From Strongylocentrotus droebachiensis (taxonomy: Eukaryota; Echinodermata; Echinoidea; Camarodonta; Strongylocentrotidae): 64,000 bases of DNA. Below are positions 37,501 to 49,060 of the stretch, piece by piece. The stretch spans positions 62,001 to 126,000 of the forward strand of contig JAVYIG010004932.1 in NCBI GenBank assembly GCA_035222895.1. Direction: 5' to 3'. The position numbers and the translations under genes are program-made. The notes beneath the pieces are model-generated. The model had not been told where the DNA came from and did not search any database. It was given only the letters and a program-made list of their open reading frames with translations. Numbering within the stretch: position 1 is the stretch's first letter; each line of letters starts with the position of its first letter.

Positions 37501-38055
37501 TATGGATTCTGTTTCAATACCACTTTAATGCTTGTTTTTTCACATGGCAATATAGTATAATTTGTTAAGCCATTTTAGAATTGGTGTTGAGGTAGCAAAC
37601 AATAGATTTAGGTTATTTGGGGGCAACTACGACATCATTCATACGCTCCCTGTCTTAGCCCTTCGCTCCTAATTATTATCATGGTTTCCAGAAACGTATT
37701 ATTCAAACAAAAAATCGTTATCAAGTTCTCACTCTCAATCTCATTCTAATATAATTTCTCCTTCAGATTCTACTACATGTACGACTAAAAGTGTGAGTTT
37801 GTAATTCTCCATTAATTTGTTCTTCTAGTTTTTTAATAAACACCAATAATAGATAGTTCTTAGAGATGTAAACTTGTGATTGGTCCAAAATCACCACGTG
37901 ATTTCTATATCGAGGAGCATACTTCACGCGTATTTGACGCGAAAGGCTGGGCGGCGAGAAAAACAAACAAGGCATGAGATCGTGATTTATATCCTTCACT
38001 TTAATATAACAAAGTGTAATTAAGGCAATCTAATGTAAAAGAAACTGACTTAGTT
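34536..38055. other. No gene recognised with confidence
   Basis: A 3.5-kb AT-rich stretch. The largest frame (34900-35325, plus, 141 codons) has a hydrophobic first half and a basic end, and no family signature. No TIR element or microsatellite of note was found. Two open frames on opposite strands near 37033-37287 overlap fully and are probably chance. Confidence 0.35.
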
Positions 38056-38236
38056 GTAGGGTGTGTAATCGTATACAAATGTGAATTCTTTGAGGGGCAT
38101 GGTTAAAGTTATGGCCCGAGGTGAGATCGCAACTGTGCTATGTCGAGGGGCAAAATGGAGTTGCGAGATCCCCGAGGGCCGTGGTTTTAACCGTGACGCG
38201 AAAAAGAAGCATTTGTTTTTATACACCGCATCCTAC
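38056..38236. repeat. Foldback element (about 180 bp)
   Basis: The left arm runs GTAGG, gtgtgtaatcgtatac, aaatg, GGTTAAAGTTATGGCCC, then gagatcgcaact. The reverse complement of the right arm gives GTAGG, gcggtgtata, aaatg, GGTTAAAACCACGGCCC, then gatctcgcaact. The arms are about 75 bp, diverged but collinear, with a spacer of about 20 bp near 38140. The open frame 38081-38269 runs through it and is unlikely to be a gene. Confidence 0.75.
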
Positions 38237-38518
38237 GTAAGCTCAGAAATTAATTTGAAAGACAGATGAAATACGGTACCGTAACGTAATTCTCATCGAT
38301 CGCTCTTTCGAATTTTCGTTCGGGTAGCTTGTATGATATGGTGCCGGCCGCACGCCTGCGTACGTAAATTACAACTGCTACGCGCGCGCGAAAAAAAAGA
38401 CATAAGTATGCCCGGTCAATATTTTTCACCATACCGCCAGTCCGTAGTGAATTTCATGCCCGCAAATTTGACCAATCAGAGGCTTAGAATCTAGACATCT
38501 AAACATTGTAGGGCCCGC

Positions 38519-38580
38519 AAATGAGTTATATTTTCCCTCTTGATCACATTTTGCGCGCTTCGTGAAAATATAACCCATCG
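38519..38580. repeat. Short hairpin
   Basis: ATGAGTTATATTTTC (38521-38535) pairs with GAAAATATAACCCAT (38564-38578) with one mismatch; the loop of about 28 nt contains ttgcgcgc. A CCAAT-type word (tgaccaatcaga) lies 50 bp upstream. Confidence 0.6.
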
Positions 38581-41237
38581 GGGAATATAACTTCCTTTAA
38601 TAGGGGGTCCAATAAATGATAAATTACACAGCCTACCAGTCAATATCTGTGTAACATAATCTTTATATGCGTATGTTTATAAACTGACAAGCAGACAAGA
38701 AGGGAGTTGTTTCAATGGAGGAGAAACCACGTACCATTCTGCCAATACCTGTCACAACGTTAACATACAGCACTTTATTAATTAGCGTAGTGTGGATCCA
38801 GCCATCGAGGGGACACCGGCGTCATGGGGGAGGGGCTCCTGTCCTACCCGATGAATAATACATATTTGAAGGCCAACAGTATAAGGGAGTTGCTGCAGGG
38901 GAAGGGGGTCTCGTCATTTCCCTTTCTCGTCCTTTTCAACTTCTCTCTTCTATTTTCCATTTTTAAATACTTTTAAATAACCTTCGTTATTTCAGGGGTA
39001 TGTAACTTTCCCCAGCTCAGCACATGCTCACAGAAGAATTGTATTATTCCAAACAATACCTCCACGTTACCTTTCTTTTCCTGGTGATGCTACAGTACGT
39101 CTGACATAGCAACTCCTATGTTGGTATTGTATGGTCTATTGTAAACAGGTGGTCAGCTCTGGTTGAGCTTCATACCAGTGAATCCTGTTAGCTCACCAAT
39201 GATTGACAGATGATGGCACAAGATAAATAAGTTCTGGAGCATTTGTTTAGAGTAAAGCTTAGCAGGCGTGAGAAAAAATGTTCAACAATTTTGTTAAATC
39301 TATGAAATATATTGAGAAGTTTGAATAACAAAATATGAGTTGTATGCAGCCCTGCACGTCAACAGGAATCAACTTATATTTAGATGTCACCCGCCCTATA
39401 AGAATACCAACGAGCAGTGAGAATGTCTCTAGACACTCAATTTAAAGCATCACAACTAATGTTTATTGATATCAGCTCTAAACGGCTGTCTGACTCTTAA
39501 GTATCAATTTCTTTTCAAAACGGGCGCGCTTTCAATACCTTGTGTGATCTGCTATTTTATAAATCAAACAAAACAGCGGATTAAAGTTCCATCGGAGCAA
39601 TTTTAGGATGCATTATGACGTGAGTATTGCTGCAGTTGAGTAAATTCGTTATAGGGATGATTTCAAGCGTTCAGAATATAATATGAATTTGTATGATGTT
39701 TCTCAAACTTAATTTTGACATTGCTCTTATGGGTTATAATCGAAACAAATTGCCACAGAAATGCAGGGGATATCGTCTCTTGCCCGACGATGAAGTTTTC
39801 TATTACTTTGTTAGAAAACAAAGCGAGTGATCAAATTTCAACAATTAAGTTGTTATTGAGTAAAGAATACTTAAATAATAAGAAACTTCGAGTTCCCTTT
39901 GCTGCCCGAATTTAAGATGATAGTTGCCAGAAAGTTTACAGATTAAAATATTATCAAGGAAAGGGAAGGTCGCAGGCCCAGTCCCGTACTATCATGGTTG
40001 CTTGGTGTCCGTCTGTCTGTCCGTCTGCTTCGGTATCAACGTATGAAGATACATTTTGTTAAAGAAATTTTAACTCAAAGACATTTAGTATATAGTAATA
40101 GAGAACACTTGGAATCTATTTTGGTCGACTCCAATCAATTGATAACTTTATCAAATGAATTACTGAAGCATTCGATGTATACTCATTGACATATATGTCC
40201 TTGGTGCAATTTCTATTCCAAACCGACACATTTTACACCCCCATTTTATTGCATCTAGATTCAATTTAGGTTCAATCACACGTTATTTTATGTCGAAATG
40301 ACTAAAATGTTCCGCGTTCTTCATGCCGTTGATAAAATGTTTAACAATAACCTGAGGGATATTAACAACCACATAAAAATGTAAATTCAATATTCATTTA
40401 GCGATTTTCATCGGAGTCAAATTGCGGTAAAATATATCCCTGCAAGTGAGCAGTAATAAAGAATAAATCAGTATTGCTCTCCACCTCCAGAAAACGAATT
40501 AACCACGCCCCGTTTGACTCGAACCAATCAGGCGACAAGAAACACTTGACGTCATTTAAATCTTTTCTTGTTCCCGTCTCTTCCACTCTCTTTCTCCTTT
40601 TTCCCAGCAATCTCTGTATCACGGTTGTACGCAACCGATAAACTAAACGAATTTTCTACTCTTCGCCGCGTCCAACTCCAGCGAAGTGTTAAATGAGAGA
40701 AAACATGCGAGACACTGCAGACAAACCGCGCAGAATATTAAAATATATCTTGGATTTATCCCCCTTAAATAAAACTTTACAAACCAGATGGTAGAAAGGA
40801 AGAAAAGGGGGAACACATTTTGTATGGGCTCGACGGCAGGACGATTGAATTAGGAAGATTTGATAAGAACAACTATGTACTACTAGACGAGTTAGTCACC
40901 GAGGCAGATAGCGTCGCAAACCTCTCGCATCGGGCAATGACATACGTGTTTAACCACACAGCCGTGCTTCTCTCTGCCCCATTTCATATTCGATATACGA
41001 GAACCCTCCTTCCCCAACTTTTCTCTTTTTTTTCAAATTATTAAAAAAGTGTTTCCTCCGGTGGCCATGCATATCTCCTTTTTTAACCCATAACCCCGTG
41101 TGAGTATTTATATCTCACTGGACTGTTCAGCAACCTGTGACGGAAGCTGGACTAACAGGTGCCCAACATGAGGGCAATTATTGTAACTAACCAAAATTTG
41201 GCAAATTTATGGGCTAACCTTATGGCATTTCACACAA
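38581..41237. other. No gene recognised
   Basis: AT-rich. gtgtggatccagcc at about 38790 followed by G/C-rich sequence resembles a hAT-type terminus. Small frames at 40398-40634 (minus) and 40820-41044 (plus) have no recognised domain; the region between them is somewhat CpG-richer and includes an accaatcaggcg word and a tgacgtcattt word. Confidence 0.35.
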
Positions 41238-41390
41238 TAGGCGGTGTCACACAGAAAAATCCCTTAAAAAAAATTCTTGCTTCGTTAGAGGATTTTTAAT
41301 TGAATAATTGATGACAGACAGCAATTAAGAGGATAACTAAAATCCGGATAACTAAAATCCGGATTTTGGGCCTCTGTGTGACACCGCCTA
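41238..41390. mobile_element. 153-bp MITE with 18-bp TIRs
   Basis: The left end TAGGCGGTGTCACACAGA is matched perfectly by the reverse complement of the right end (41373-41390). The outermost TA at both ends could be a duplicated target. Inside, ggataactaaaatcc is repeated and pairs with ggattttt words near the left end. There is no coding capacity. The superfamily is not assigned. Confidence 0.88.
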
Positions 41391-41764
41391 ATAATAAAGT
41401 ACCAAAAATAAAATTCAAAAATGTTATTCGGGCTCTTTTAAGTCCCTTTATGTGTTCGGCTCTGAACAAAAACTAACTAAATAGCGCTCTCGAGGTGGAC
41501 TGCTCAAAATAATACAAAATAATAACAAAAATTTCACAAGCTGTTTCTTTCTTTCCTAGATTTATTTCAGTCTTTATAAATGTAAGACGATCGTAATAAG
41601 GAAAGTTCTATAAAAGGGTCCCATGATCAAATTATGATAAAGAAACATTTCATAACGTTGGATCAGTTTTATCTTACATTATGTTTAGTCCCCATCAATT
41701 AGCGTAAAAATCTTTTTTTTTCTCGAGAATACAAGGTATTTACTTACTTATTTATTATTTAACC
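41391..41764. other. No feature recognised
   Basis: AT-rich sequence without a recognisable gene or repeat. Confidence 0.4.
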
Positions 41765-41862
41765 AAATTCTGTTAACTTAATAGTACATTTTCTTCTTGT
41801 CTCTGTAAAGCGCTTAGAGACATTTGTATTAAGCGCTTTATAAAAGCGGAATATTGGTATTT
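41765..41862 (+). mobile_element. LINE/SINE 3'-end relic
   Basis: gtaaagcgcttagagacatt followed by tattaagcgctttataaaag resembles the 3' end of the LINE at 26640 and the agcgct...gcgctatataagc end of the SINEs at 50681 and 53879. Neither a coding part nor an (ATT)n tail is preserved. Confidence 0.45.
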
Positions 41863-43540
41863 AACATAGTTGTATGGACAGAGAACAAATCATAATTGAT
41901 AAACTTAGATAGCAGTGAATTAGACGATATAAATTAGTTATTTTCAATTAAATGAACAATACGAAGATTATACATGCTTTTAGAAATGATCACAAAAAGG
42001 TTGCACGCATTGACCTTTTACCCCTACCCCTTTTTCTCACATTAGGTTGCGAAGCATGAGAAAAGGGATCTCCTCCTCCGATCCACTCACACCACCTTAT
42101 CTCACAGTGGCCCGACTTCGCACATTCACAGGAGGAGAACAGTTTCCCACCGGAGATGGCGCGGGCAACCGGGCATGAAATTTGTTTCCCATGAACCTTT
42201 CCAACAACTACACCCCTTTTTTTAAACCTCGTTGGATGCCGAGTTTCAGCCTAACATGATTCTTTCCGCTCACTACATCCCCAGTGATGCCTAACTTTGT
42301 TGGGTATAATGAGGATGATAGAGTGTCTTTCCTAGTTGGTGGACCTCACAAATGTAAAAGAGAGATCGAATAATTGATTGACCTTGTCTCGAGAAAGCAA
42401 ATAAGCATGATGATATTCTTACGAAACAACGGAACCTTGCAGAAGAAAAAAATATATATTGACTATATTGATTCCTATAGAGTCCAATTTGATATATAGT
42501 TCGTATAAAAAAGTATTCCTAATTTTGGAGAATTCCCATTTAAAAGTCATTACCTGTGTGACCATGAATTATATTTCATTTTTTTAAAGTAACTCATACT
42601 CCATATAACGATAAATTATTCATAACTGAGCAGCAGCTTGTTTTTATTGTTTAAATCCTCTTGGAACAAGCTTGGGTTGATGCAATGAATTTAGGTCAAA
42701 AGCCCTTACGCATTGGTATTTCAATCCGAAAACAATATCTGACTTAATCGCATCGATTTTGTGGATTTGAATAGGAAAGGTGACTTTTCAACTTATACTC
42801 AAGAAAAAGCTCGTTTAAAAGCAAAATGTATGATATTCTCTTTATCCTCATGACACAATCTTGGCTTCTCTTGCATCCCGTATGTAAGGTAAGCCTGATC
42901 ATTGAGTCATTGTTCATGGACAGAGAGTAGTATGCATGTAAAATGACGCAATGGAAAAGTGTGCAGAGAAATGTTAGATATCATGAGACAAGAACTTGGT
43001 ATGTGCTGTTTACAAATTATTAGGTTTTATAGTGGATTGCAACAAGGTTCCATGAAAGTTTGAAACATTTACATTTTGTTTAAAACAATAAAACAATGAA
43101 GCATGAAGCAGAATACACAATTGAAAGCCTAGCGGTATCATTTTTCTTTGTTCACGACAATGGTGATTATTTTCCAAATATAGCGAAGAAATGTTCACAT
43201 TTTTTGGGAGCCCTCTGAATTTTGGGGAATGATGTTTGCATTCCTAATTTTTTACATTTAATCATTTCAACGCCAATGATTCTTTTACATTGTATTACAT
43301 TTTCTGGGTTGATCATGTTCGCACATTATTTCTGAATGAATAATCGGTATATTCTTGTCCTCATCGACGCACACGATCTTTAAGGTGAGAACCATCGATA
43401 AAGGAGATGTGTTTGTGTGAGGGAGGGGGTAAGGGTTGCTGCACCTCCCTCATATTTTTTGTGTTGGCAAGTTTCGAGTTTGATAGCTAGTCAACAAAAC
43501 ACAACTAAATTGATCAATGTAATATGGGGAGCAAACTGCA
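41863..43540. other. No gene recognised
   Basis: AT-rich with a slightly GC-richer patch at 42090-42190 (ggaggagaacag; ggagatggcgcgggcaacc). No domain, TIR or array could be supported. Confidence 0.35.
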
Positions 43541-44386
43541 CGATTTTCAGGCGATATCGTTGGCAAATGACCGTGGTCCACCCCCCCCCCCCCCCCCTTC
43601 AAAATGGCACGACGACGCCCGCTTTACATCGGGAGGAATACCTGAAGCATAGAACGAAGGCGGGTTGCACTTTTCCGCGAGAATGGAATCTTGGCAAATT
43701 ATTACATGATACGTCAGTTCTATGAATACGTTGACAATGTTTGATGGCCTGTAAGGAGATTCCTTGCTAACGTTTTACAAACTAGACGGATCCTCAAGAG
43801 ATGGATACGAATTAAAGGCATCGTTTAACACTGTTAACATTTGAGATGCACGGCCCTAGGTGTTATCACTGTTTGTGATATGGTGTAATATTGAAATAAA
43901 GAAATCGCGCTTCGAAATGATCAAGAAGTGCCCAAAAAAAGTGGAAATTCTTTGAGTGACCGGTTTTACCATACTTGTTTTTCCCCAATAGATTGTAGTG
44001 TTATGAAAACCGTTAGGCAAACGCAAACTTTGGTTTCGATTTCCAATCATAAATATCTTGATAATCAGACAGGCGATCGGCTTGTAAAAGTCATGGGGTT
44101 CCTTACTGACCTATAGGTGTATTAGGATTGCTGCAGCATGAGCTAAATCCAGAAGTTTGTTTCAGAATCTGAAACAAAGTTACCGGATCCCTTTAAAAAC
44201 AAATCTCTTTTAGCTAATATTTCTTTTTAACAGTTTAATATTCAAAATTCCGTTCTCGCGGAACAGAGCAACCCGTCTTCGTTTCCTGCTTCAGATATTT
44301 CTCCCGAGATAAAGCGGGCGTCGCCGTCCCATTTTGAAAGGGGGTGTGGACCACGGTCATTTGCCAACGATATCGCCTGAAAATGT
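43541..44386. repeat. Large inverted repeat, arms about 145 bp
   Basis: The left arm 43541-43692 is homologous to the reverse complement of 44243-44386. Shared words include caggcgatatcgttggcaaa, tgaccgtggtccac, gacgcccgctttа-type sequence (gacgcccgcttta), cgggttgc and ttccgcgagaa. In the left arm the segment after gtggtccac has grown to a 17-C run (43581-43597), while the right arm has only five, so the run expanded after the arms were duplicated. The frames 43417-43725 (plus) and 44242-44436 (minus) are the same sequence read from the two arms. The 550-bp centre shows no recognised coding domain. Confidence 0.85.
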
Positions 44387-44656
44387 AACACTTTAATATG
44401 CCCCATTCTAAATGGAATTGTAGTCATCGGTGGCAAGAAGATTTTTAAAGATTTAATCGGTGAAACTAAGCATGGAAAGGGGATGCGTTACACTATATGC
44501 AAGAACGTTATGACAGCATATGTTGGCTCCTTGAATACGTTGACAATAACGAATAATTATTTCTCACTGGGGAAGTTTTCTAGAATATTAAGATTTTTGA
44601 TAATGCTTTAATGGAGAGATACCGGTCTCTGCACTGTGTTTGGATTTGAGTGTGAC

Positions 44657-46100
44657 TACACTCTAAAAAAAAACTGCTCAATTTGAGTCAAAATGTTACT
44701 CTTTTGGTGGTCAAAAGGAAACCACCCGACTTTTGAGTAAACTTTACTCAGCATGTGTTGAGTAACAAATCTACCCATCTGTTGAGTAAAAATATTACTC
44801 AATAAAAGACTAAATCTCTACTCAGTTTGAATGAGTCAACTTTTACTCAATATTTACTCTTTGTTTAGCGGTTTCCTTTTTTACTCAGTACTGGGTAGAA
44901 ACGTAATCAACTCATGTCGAGTAAGAAACTGCTCATGAGTTGAGCCAAATTTTACTCAATTAACGAGTACATGTTTTGACTCAAATTGTTTGAGCGATTT
45001 TTTTGCTCAAATATTGAGTATGTTTTCTGGGTAACGCTTAGTTGCTCAATCAATATTGAGTAAAAACATGTACTAAGTTAAGTACATGTTTTTAATCCAT
45101 TAGGGGTGCAAACCGATGCAATAGCAGCACCTTTAGGGGTTCAATCCTGCACCCTTTAAAAGGTGCAATCCTGCACCCATCATCGAGGAATACTGGTAAA
45201 ATTTGCTCGTACACAAATACATATTAAACATGCATGATGTTTCTTGGTTAGTAATCATATAATCAATATATCTATTGCTAAAACGTGAATGTAATTGTAA
45301 CATGATCAGACAAAATAATATATTGGTTAATGATTGCCAAAGGAAAATACAAAATCAAAAAATTGATGTGCATTGTCATAATTTGCTTAACAAATCATGA
45401 TAAATGTATTTTTATGTGAACACGTGGAAAGTAATCATGAATATGCATGCAATATGCAAACTTTTATTTTGCACCCTCTTTTGGTCGATAGGGTTCATTT
45501 TTGTGGGAAGGGTGCAAAATCTTATATTGCACCCTTTTTTTAACCCCTTTTCCTTCAATAGGGTTCATTTTTATGTAAAGGGTGCAAACTCTTATTTTGC
45601 ACCCTTTTTGCACCTTTTTCTGAGTGTATCTCAGTTCTTTCGCATCTTTCTGCACGCGCACATGCATGCACGAGACATGCACATGACGGACAATGAAAGA
45701 GTACAAAATATCCAGTTCCTTAGGTAGACAAAGGAACATACAGCTGCTATTATGTAAAAATGTGTAGAACAGGTGTCACATGCATATTGACAGCTAGTTG
45801 CACTTTCCATCGATCCAACTTTCACTCGCACCTGAGGTAAATTCGGGTAAGAGATCAATGTTGATTTATTTATCACCTGCCGCAGCGTAATACCCAACCG
45901 TAGTTTACTCAAAATTGATGCAAACGAAATTCGTACTCAATGTTGAGTCATTGATTTACTCTTTATCGAAGGTAACAAATTACTCGGGTGACGAGTACCA
46001 CTAAAATCAAGGTCTTACTCCAGCTTGAGTACTGAATTGCTCATTTTGTTACTCAACTTGTTTTACTCGGCACAATTTACTCGCTGACATTAAGAGTGTA
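44657..46100. mobile_element. 1.44-kb TA-flanked element of TTGAGTAA/TTACTCAA words
   Basis: Both ends read TACACTCT(A/T)A inward, with TA at the extremities. The left part (44670-45070) and right part (45905-46085) are packed with TTGAGTAA, TTACTCAA, ACTCAACT and related words in both orientations, so each arm can fold on itself and on the other. The centre holds a second word family (see 45090-45628). No transposase is visible. The termini fit Tc1/mariner-like non-autonomous elements. Open frames at 45404-45912 translate these repeats and are not genes. Confidence 0.75.
45090..45628. mobile_element. Nested element of GGTGCAA/TTGCACC words
   Basis: Within the element at 44657-46100, this segment has its own word set: ggggtgcaaa, gcacccttt, aggtgcaatcctgcaccc, then three ttttgcaccctttt-type blocks separated by cgatagggttcatttttgtg-type sequence. 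Its right end reads TACACTCAGAAAAAGGTGCA on the minus strand, very like the outer element's terminus and again flanked by TA. The left end is unclear, possibly lost. This suggests insertion of one member of a family into another. Confidence 0.6.
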
Positions 46101-46195
46101 AGAAATATATTTTTAGTTTTACATTTGTTATGTTTCTATTCGTTCAGTATTCAATACATGATACTTTAAAAACACGTGTGGCAACAATTAACAAT

Positions 46196-46196
46196 T

Positions 46197-46231
<35 letters not shown>

Positions 46232-46700
46232 TAATCTGTTGACAGGGTAGCCCATTCACCAACGAGTAGTGGTCTTCCATGGGGCCCTGAATGAACATAT
46301 TTACATCGTTTATAACATTTTATACAGGACAGTTACAAAAATAATACTCGTTTGCAAAATAAACAAATATCATTAACCTAGTAAACAGTAATGTCAACAG
46401 GAAAATATTAATTAAGTCACAATTATGTGAATAAGTCATGTAAATATTACAGAACATGCACGTAGTGTATGTTCGGCTGAGCCATTCACAAATTACAACT
46501 TTGTTTAAACAATCTCTTAAATGATTTGACAGAGAAAGCCGTTCTCAACGAATTATCTAGCTTATTTCATTCAAATATGGAAGAAACAATTGGGCTACAC
46601 TTATAACAATCAGTGTGAAATCTAGGCACACGTAAACATCCACTGTCTATTTGCCTTGTATGATGCTCATGTACATCATTATGATTGATTAACAATGTAG
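46196..46700 (-). mobile_element. LINE 3' end, antisense
   Basis: The minus strand reads HTRQIDSGCLRVPRFHTDCY, then KCSPIVSSIFE, stop, NKLDNSLRTAF, then SVKSFKRLFKQ (about 46690 down to 46502). This is the usual C-terminal block of CR1/Rex/Jockey-like LINE polymerases, with one in-frame stop. A 3' UTR follows, with cagggccccatggaagac and gggctaccctgt, then (AAAT)n at 46196-46234. The 3' end of 50370-50447 carries the same CAGGGCC...TACCCTGT...(AAAT)n signature on the plus strand, so both belong to one family. 5'-truncated and dead. Confidence 0.75.
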
Positions 46701-46904
46701 TTTTTTCTCTCTCTCTCCTTGATTACCTTGGAGTCAGATAAAAACATTAACGCATGCATAATAGATATTTCGTTCCTTTAATTTCAAAATTCTACATTAC
46801 ATGTAGAAATATATCTTTATCACCAATCGGCTCTAAGATAATGTAATACCGATTCCTCGAGAACGATTTCATATTCATGTAGATGTTCATCATTTCATCG
46901 CATT

Positions 46905-47255
46905 TCAAAAAAATTCTCTTAGTTGAGATGTATTTCTTTTGATTTCTGCCTCGATTCTTTTTTCTTGCTTCTCGATATAACGGATAATCACAGGGAGGGT
47001 AGGAATAGGCGTAAAAGCTCCGATTTCAAGAAGCCCTGCAGCGAAATATACAATTGAATAGGAGGTCCCGGGTGTCTTCTCGCTAATCGTTCCTCCCGGG
47101 AAGGTTCGGCGAAGAAAACACGGGTGGAATGAATACTTTAAGATTGCTGACCCGGTATCACGTGAAACGTCCATTTTTAGTGGTTGCCTGTAGCATTTTG
47201 CATTGTTATTTATTCTTACGATAGCTTTAAAGTGATTAAGTGAAGTCATTGACAA
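46905..47255 (-). CDS. Unrecognised ORF, 116 codons
   Basis: A minus-strand frame with fairly natural composition: SRDTGSAILKYSFHPCF, FPGGTISEKTPGTSYSIVYF, then a hydrophobic stretch AAGLLEIGAFTPIPTLPVII, and a charged helix-like end RYIEKQEKRIEAEIKRN. The DNA is less AT-rich than its flanks. It could be an exon of a membrane protein or a chance frame. No family recognised and no second exon found. Confidence 0.2.
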   Translation of the reverse strand: MSMTSLNHFKAIVRINNNAKCYRQPLKMDVSRDTGSAILKYSFHPCFLRRTFPGGTISEKTPGTSYSIVYFAAGLLEIGAFTPIPTLPVIIRYIEKQEKRIEAEIKRNTSQLREFF

Positions 47256-48126
47256 AGAAAATCATGAAGGCTTGTGAATCCGATGTAATATTCTTAAAGG
47301 ACAATTTCCTCTAGTAGCCATGTCAACTTTCACGAGATAGTTAATCGAACCACGATATATGGAAATGATGGAAGGTGGAGAAAAAGGGGGTACTTGTTTA
47401 ATTGCCTCCATGTCTTCTTTGTCATTCTTTTCTCTCTTACTGTATTTAAAGTTGTTTGTTCAAAGTAACACCGTACATGTAATAATATTTCTTGATATGT
47501 TCAATTTAATCTGCTGCAGAATACTTATTGTGCCGACGTAAACTATTGTATTAGTTACTTAATCCACATCTATAGTACGGTTCTAAATCGTATACGTAAT
47601 TGTTAGAATGACGTTCCTACGCTTGTATTTTGACAGTTTATTATGATGTAGTTATCTGATTTCTTAGTTAAACAAGCAATATTAGCCTTGAGCTGCATAT
47701 TACCAATTCAATTCAGTTTAATTTAATTGAACAAGATCGAAGGCAGATTCCTGTTTTTTCTTTTACTCCTTCTTCCTTTTCTGTGGCGTAATGTGATTCC
47801 AGCCATGGGTTGGGGATGGGGTTTGTTTTCACGTTTTTTACAAATATACAGTTGCCCCAAAATTGTCATAATCTCTCCTTACCTCCTTCTAGAACTTAAG
47901 TGATCGATCTTTAGAGTCCATTCAACAATATAAAGTTCTTAGAAGCACTAACCTTTCTCGATCAAAACTAAACTATAATATCACAATCATTAATTACAGG
48001 AAAAGAGGTAAGTACACAAATTATTGCAACTTTATAGGCCACAGCGTGCAACCGAGTGGAGACTTTAGTCTGGGTGAGGGGAGGGGGGGTGTCTTGACAT
48101 TTATTAATTCTTTAAAAAGATGGTTT
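47256..48126. other. No gene recognised
   Basis: AT-rich sequence. (AATTC)-like words near 47705-47740 may be the remains of a LINE tail. Confidence 0.35.
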
Positions 48127-48363
48127 ATAGTCCCGCCGCGGCACTAATGTCCTTTGGCAAGACATTAATCTACATTTGCCACACTCAACCCAGGAGATGT
48201 AAATGGGTACCTGGCAGGAATTGATTCCTTGAAATGCTAGAGCGCCGCAGTGGCCGTCTTGCTAAAGCCAGAGTAATAGCAATCGGGGCAGCGCCAGGAG
48301 CGTCACAACGTGTCAGACATGTGCGCTATATAAGAAGCCACCATTATTATTATTATTATTAAT
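48127..48363 (+). mobile_element. SINE body with (ATT)n tail
   Basis: It lacks the tRNA-like head but keeps the body: cggcactaatgtcctttgg, caagacattaatctacattt, aaatgggtacctggcaggaa, ttccttgaaatgc, gctaaagccagagtaata, gtgcgctatataagaagc, then (ATT)n. The same order is seen at 50681 (plus) and 53879 (minus). Confidence 0.8.
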
Positions 48364-48654
48364 TATCGGTCAGCTACTGATCTCCCCTTTATATATATAT
48401 TTATTTATTTTAAATGGTTTTAATGTTGATTCTGATGTTCAATTATTTTATGTTATTTGCCTTAATATTCATCTATTCTCATCAAACATTATACTTGTGG
48501 AGAACTTGTCTCATACAAGGCCATGAGGCTTTTCTTTAATCCATATTCATTTCTTTTTAATCTTTCTAAGGCCGGAGCATTAATTTAAAATGTATATCAT
48601 TTCCTGTGTTAAATTATGGTAGATAGTATGTATCTATTTGTAGTAAATATGTAG

Positions 48655-49060
48655 TTTATTTATATTTAAAATGAATAAAACAATTTAAAAAACGTAACCT
48701 TTTCACATTCTTTTTGCAAAATGTTCATTCCATCTTCCATTTGTCTCTCATTGTTTTTCTCTTTCTCATCACCCTTTTGACCAGCTGATACGGGGTACTA
48801 GTTTCCTCCGGCGTTACGTCAATATAACTTTTCGCGAATTTAATGTCTATTTGTAAATAAATATTTTTATTATACTTGAAATGAATAAAACAATTGATAA
48901 GAAATGTTTTCACAGATTCTTTTGTTAAAATTATTTGTCCATCTCCCAGTTGTCTTTCATTGGTTTCTCTTTCTCGACACCCTTTGGCCAGCTAATACGA
49001 GGGTGCTCCTTTCCTCCGGCGTTACGTCACACTGTAACCTTTTACGAATAAGGTATGGCA
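48655..49060 (+). repeat. Tandem duplication, unit about 208 bp
   Basis: Two copies offset by 208-210 bp share aaatgaataaaacaatt (48670 and 48880), ccatctycc-ttgtctytcatt, ctctttctcgacacccttt-type sequence, ccagctratacg and tttcctccggcgttacgtca (48803 and 49011). The copies are about 75-80% alike by eye. No coding sense. Confidence 0.8.
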
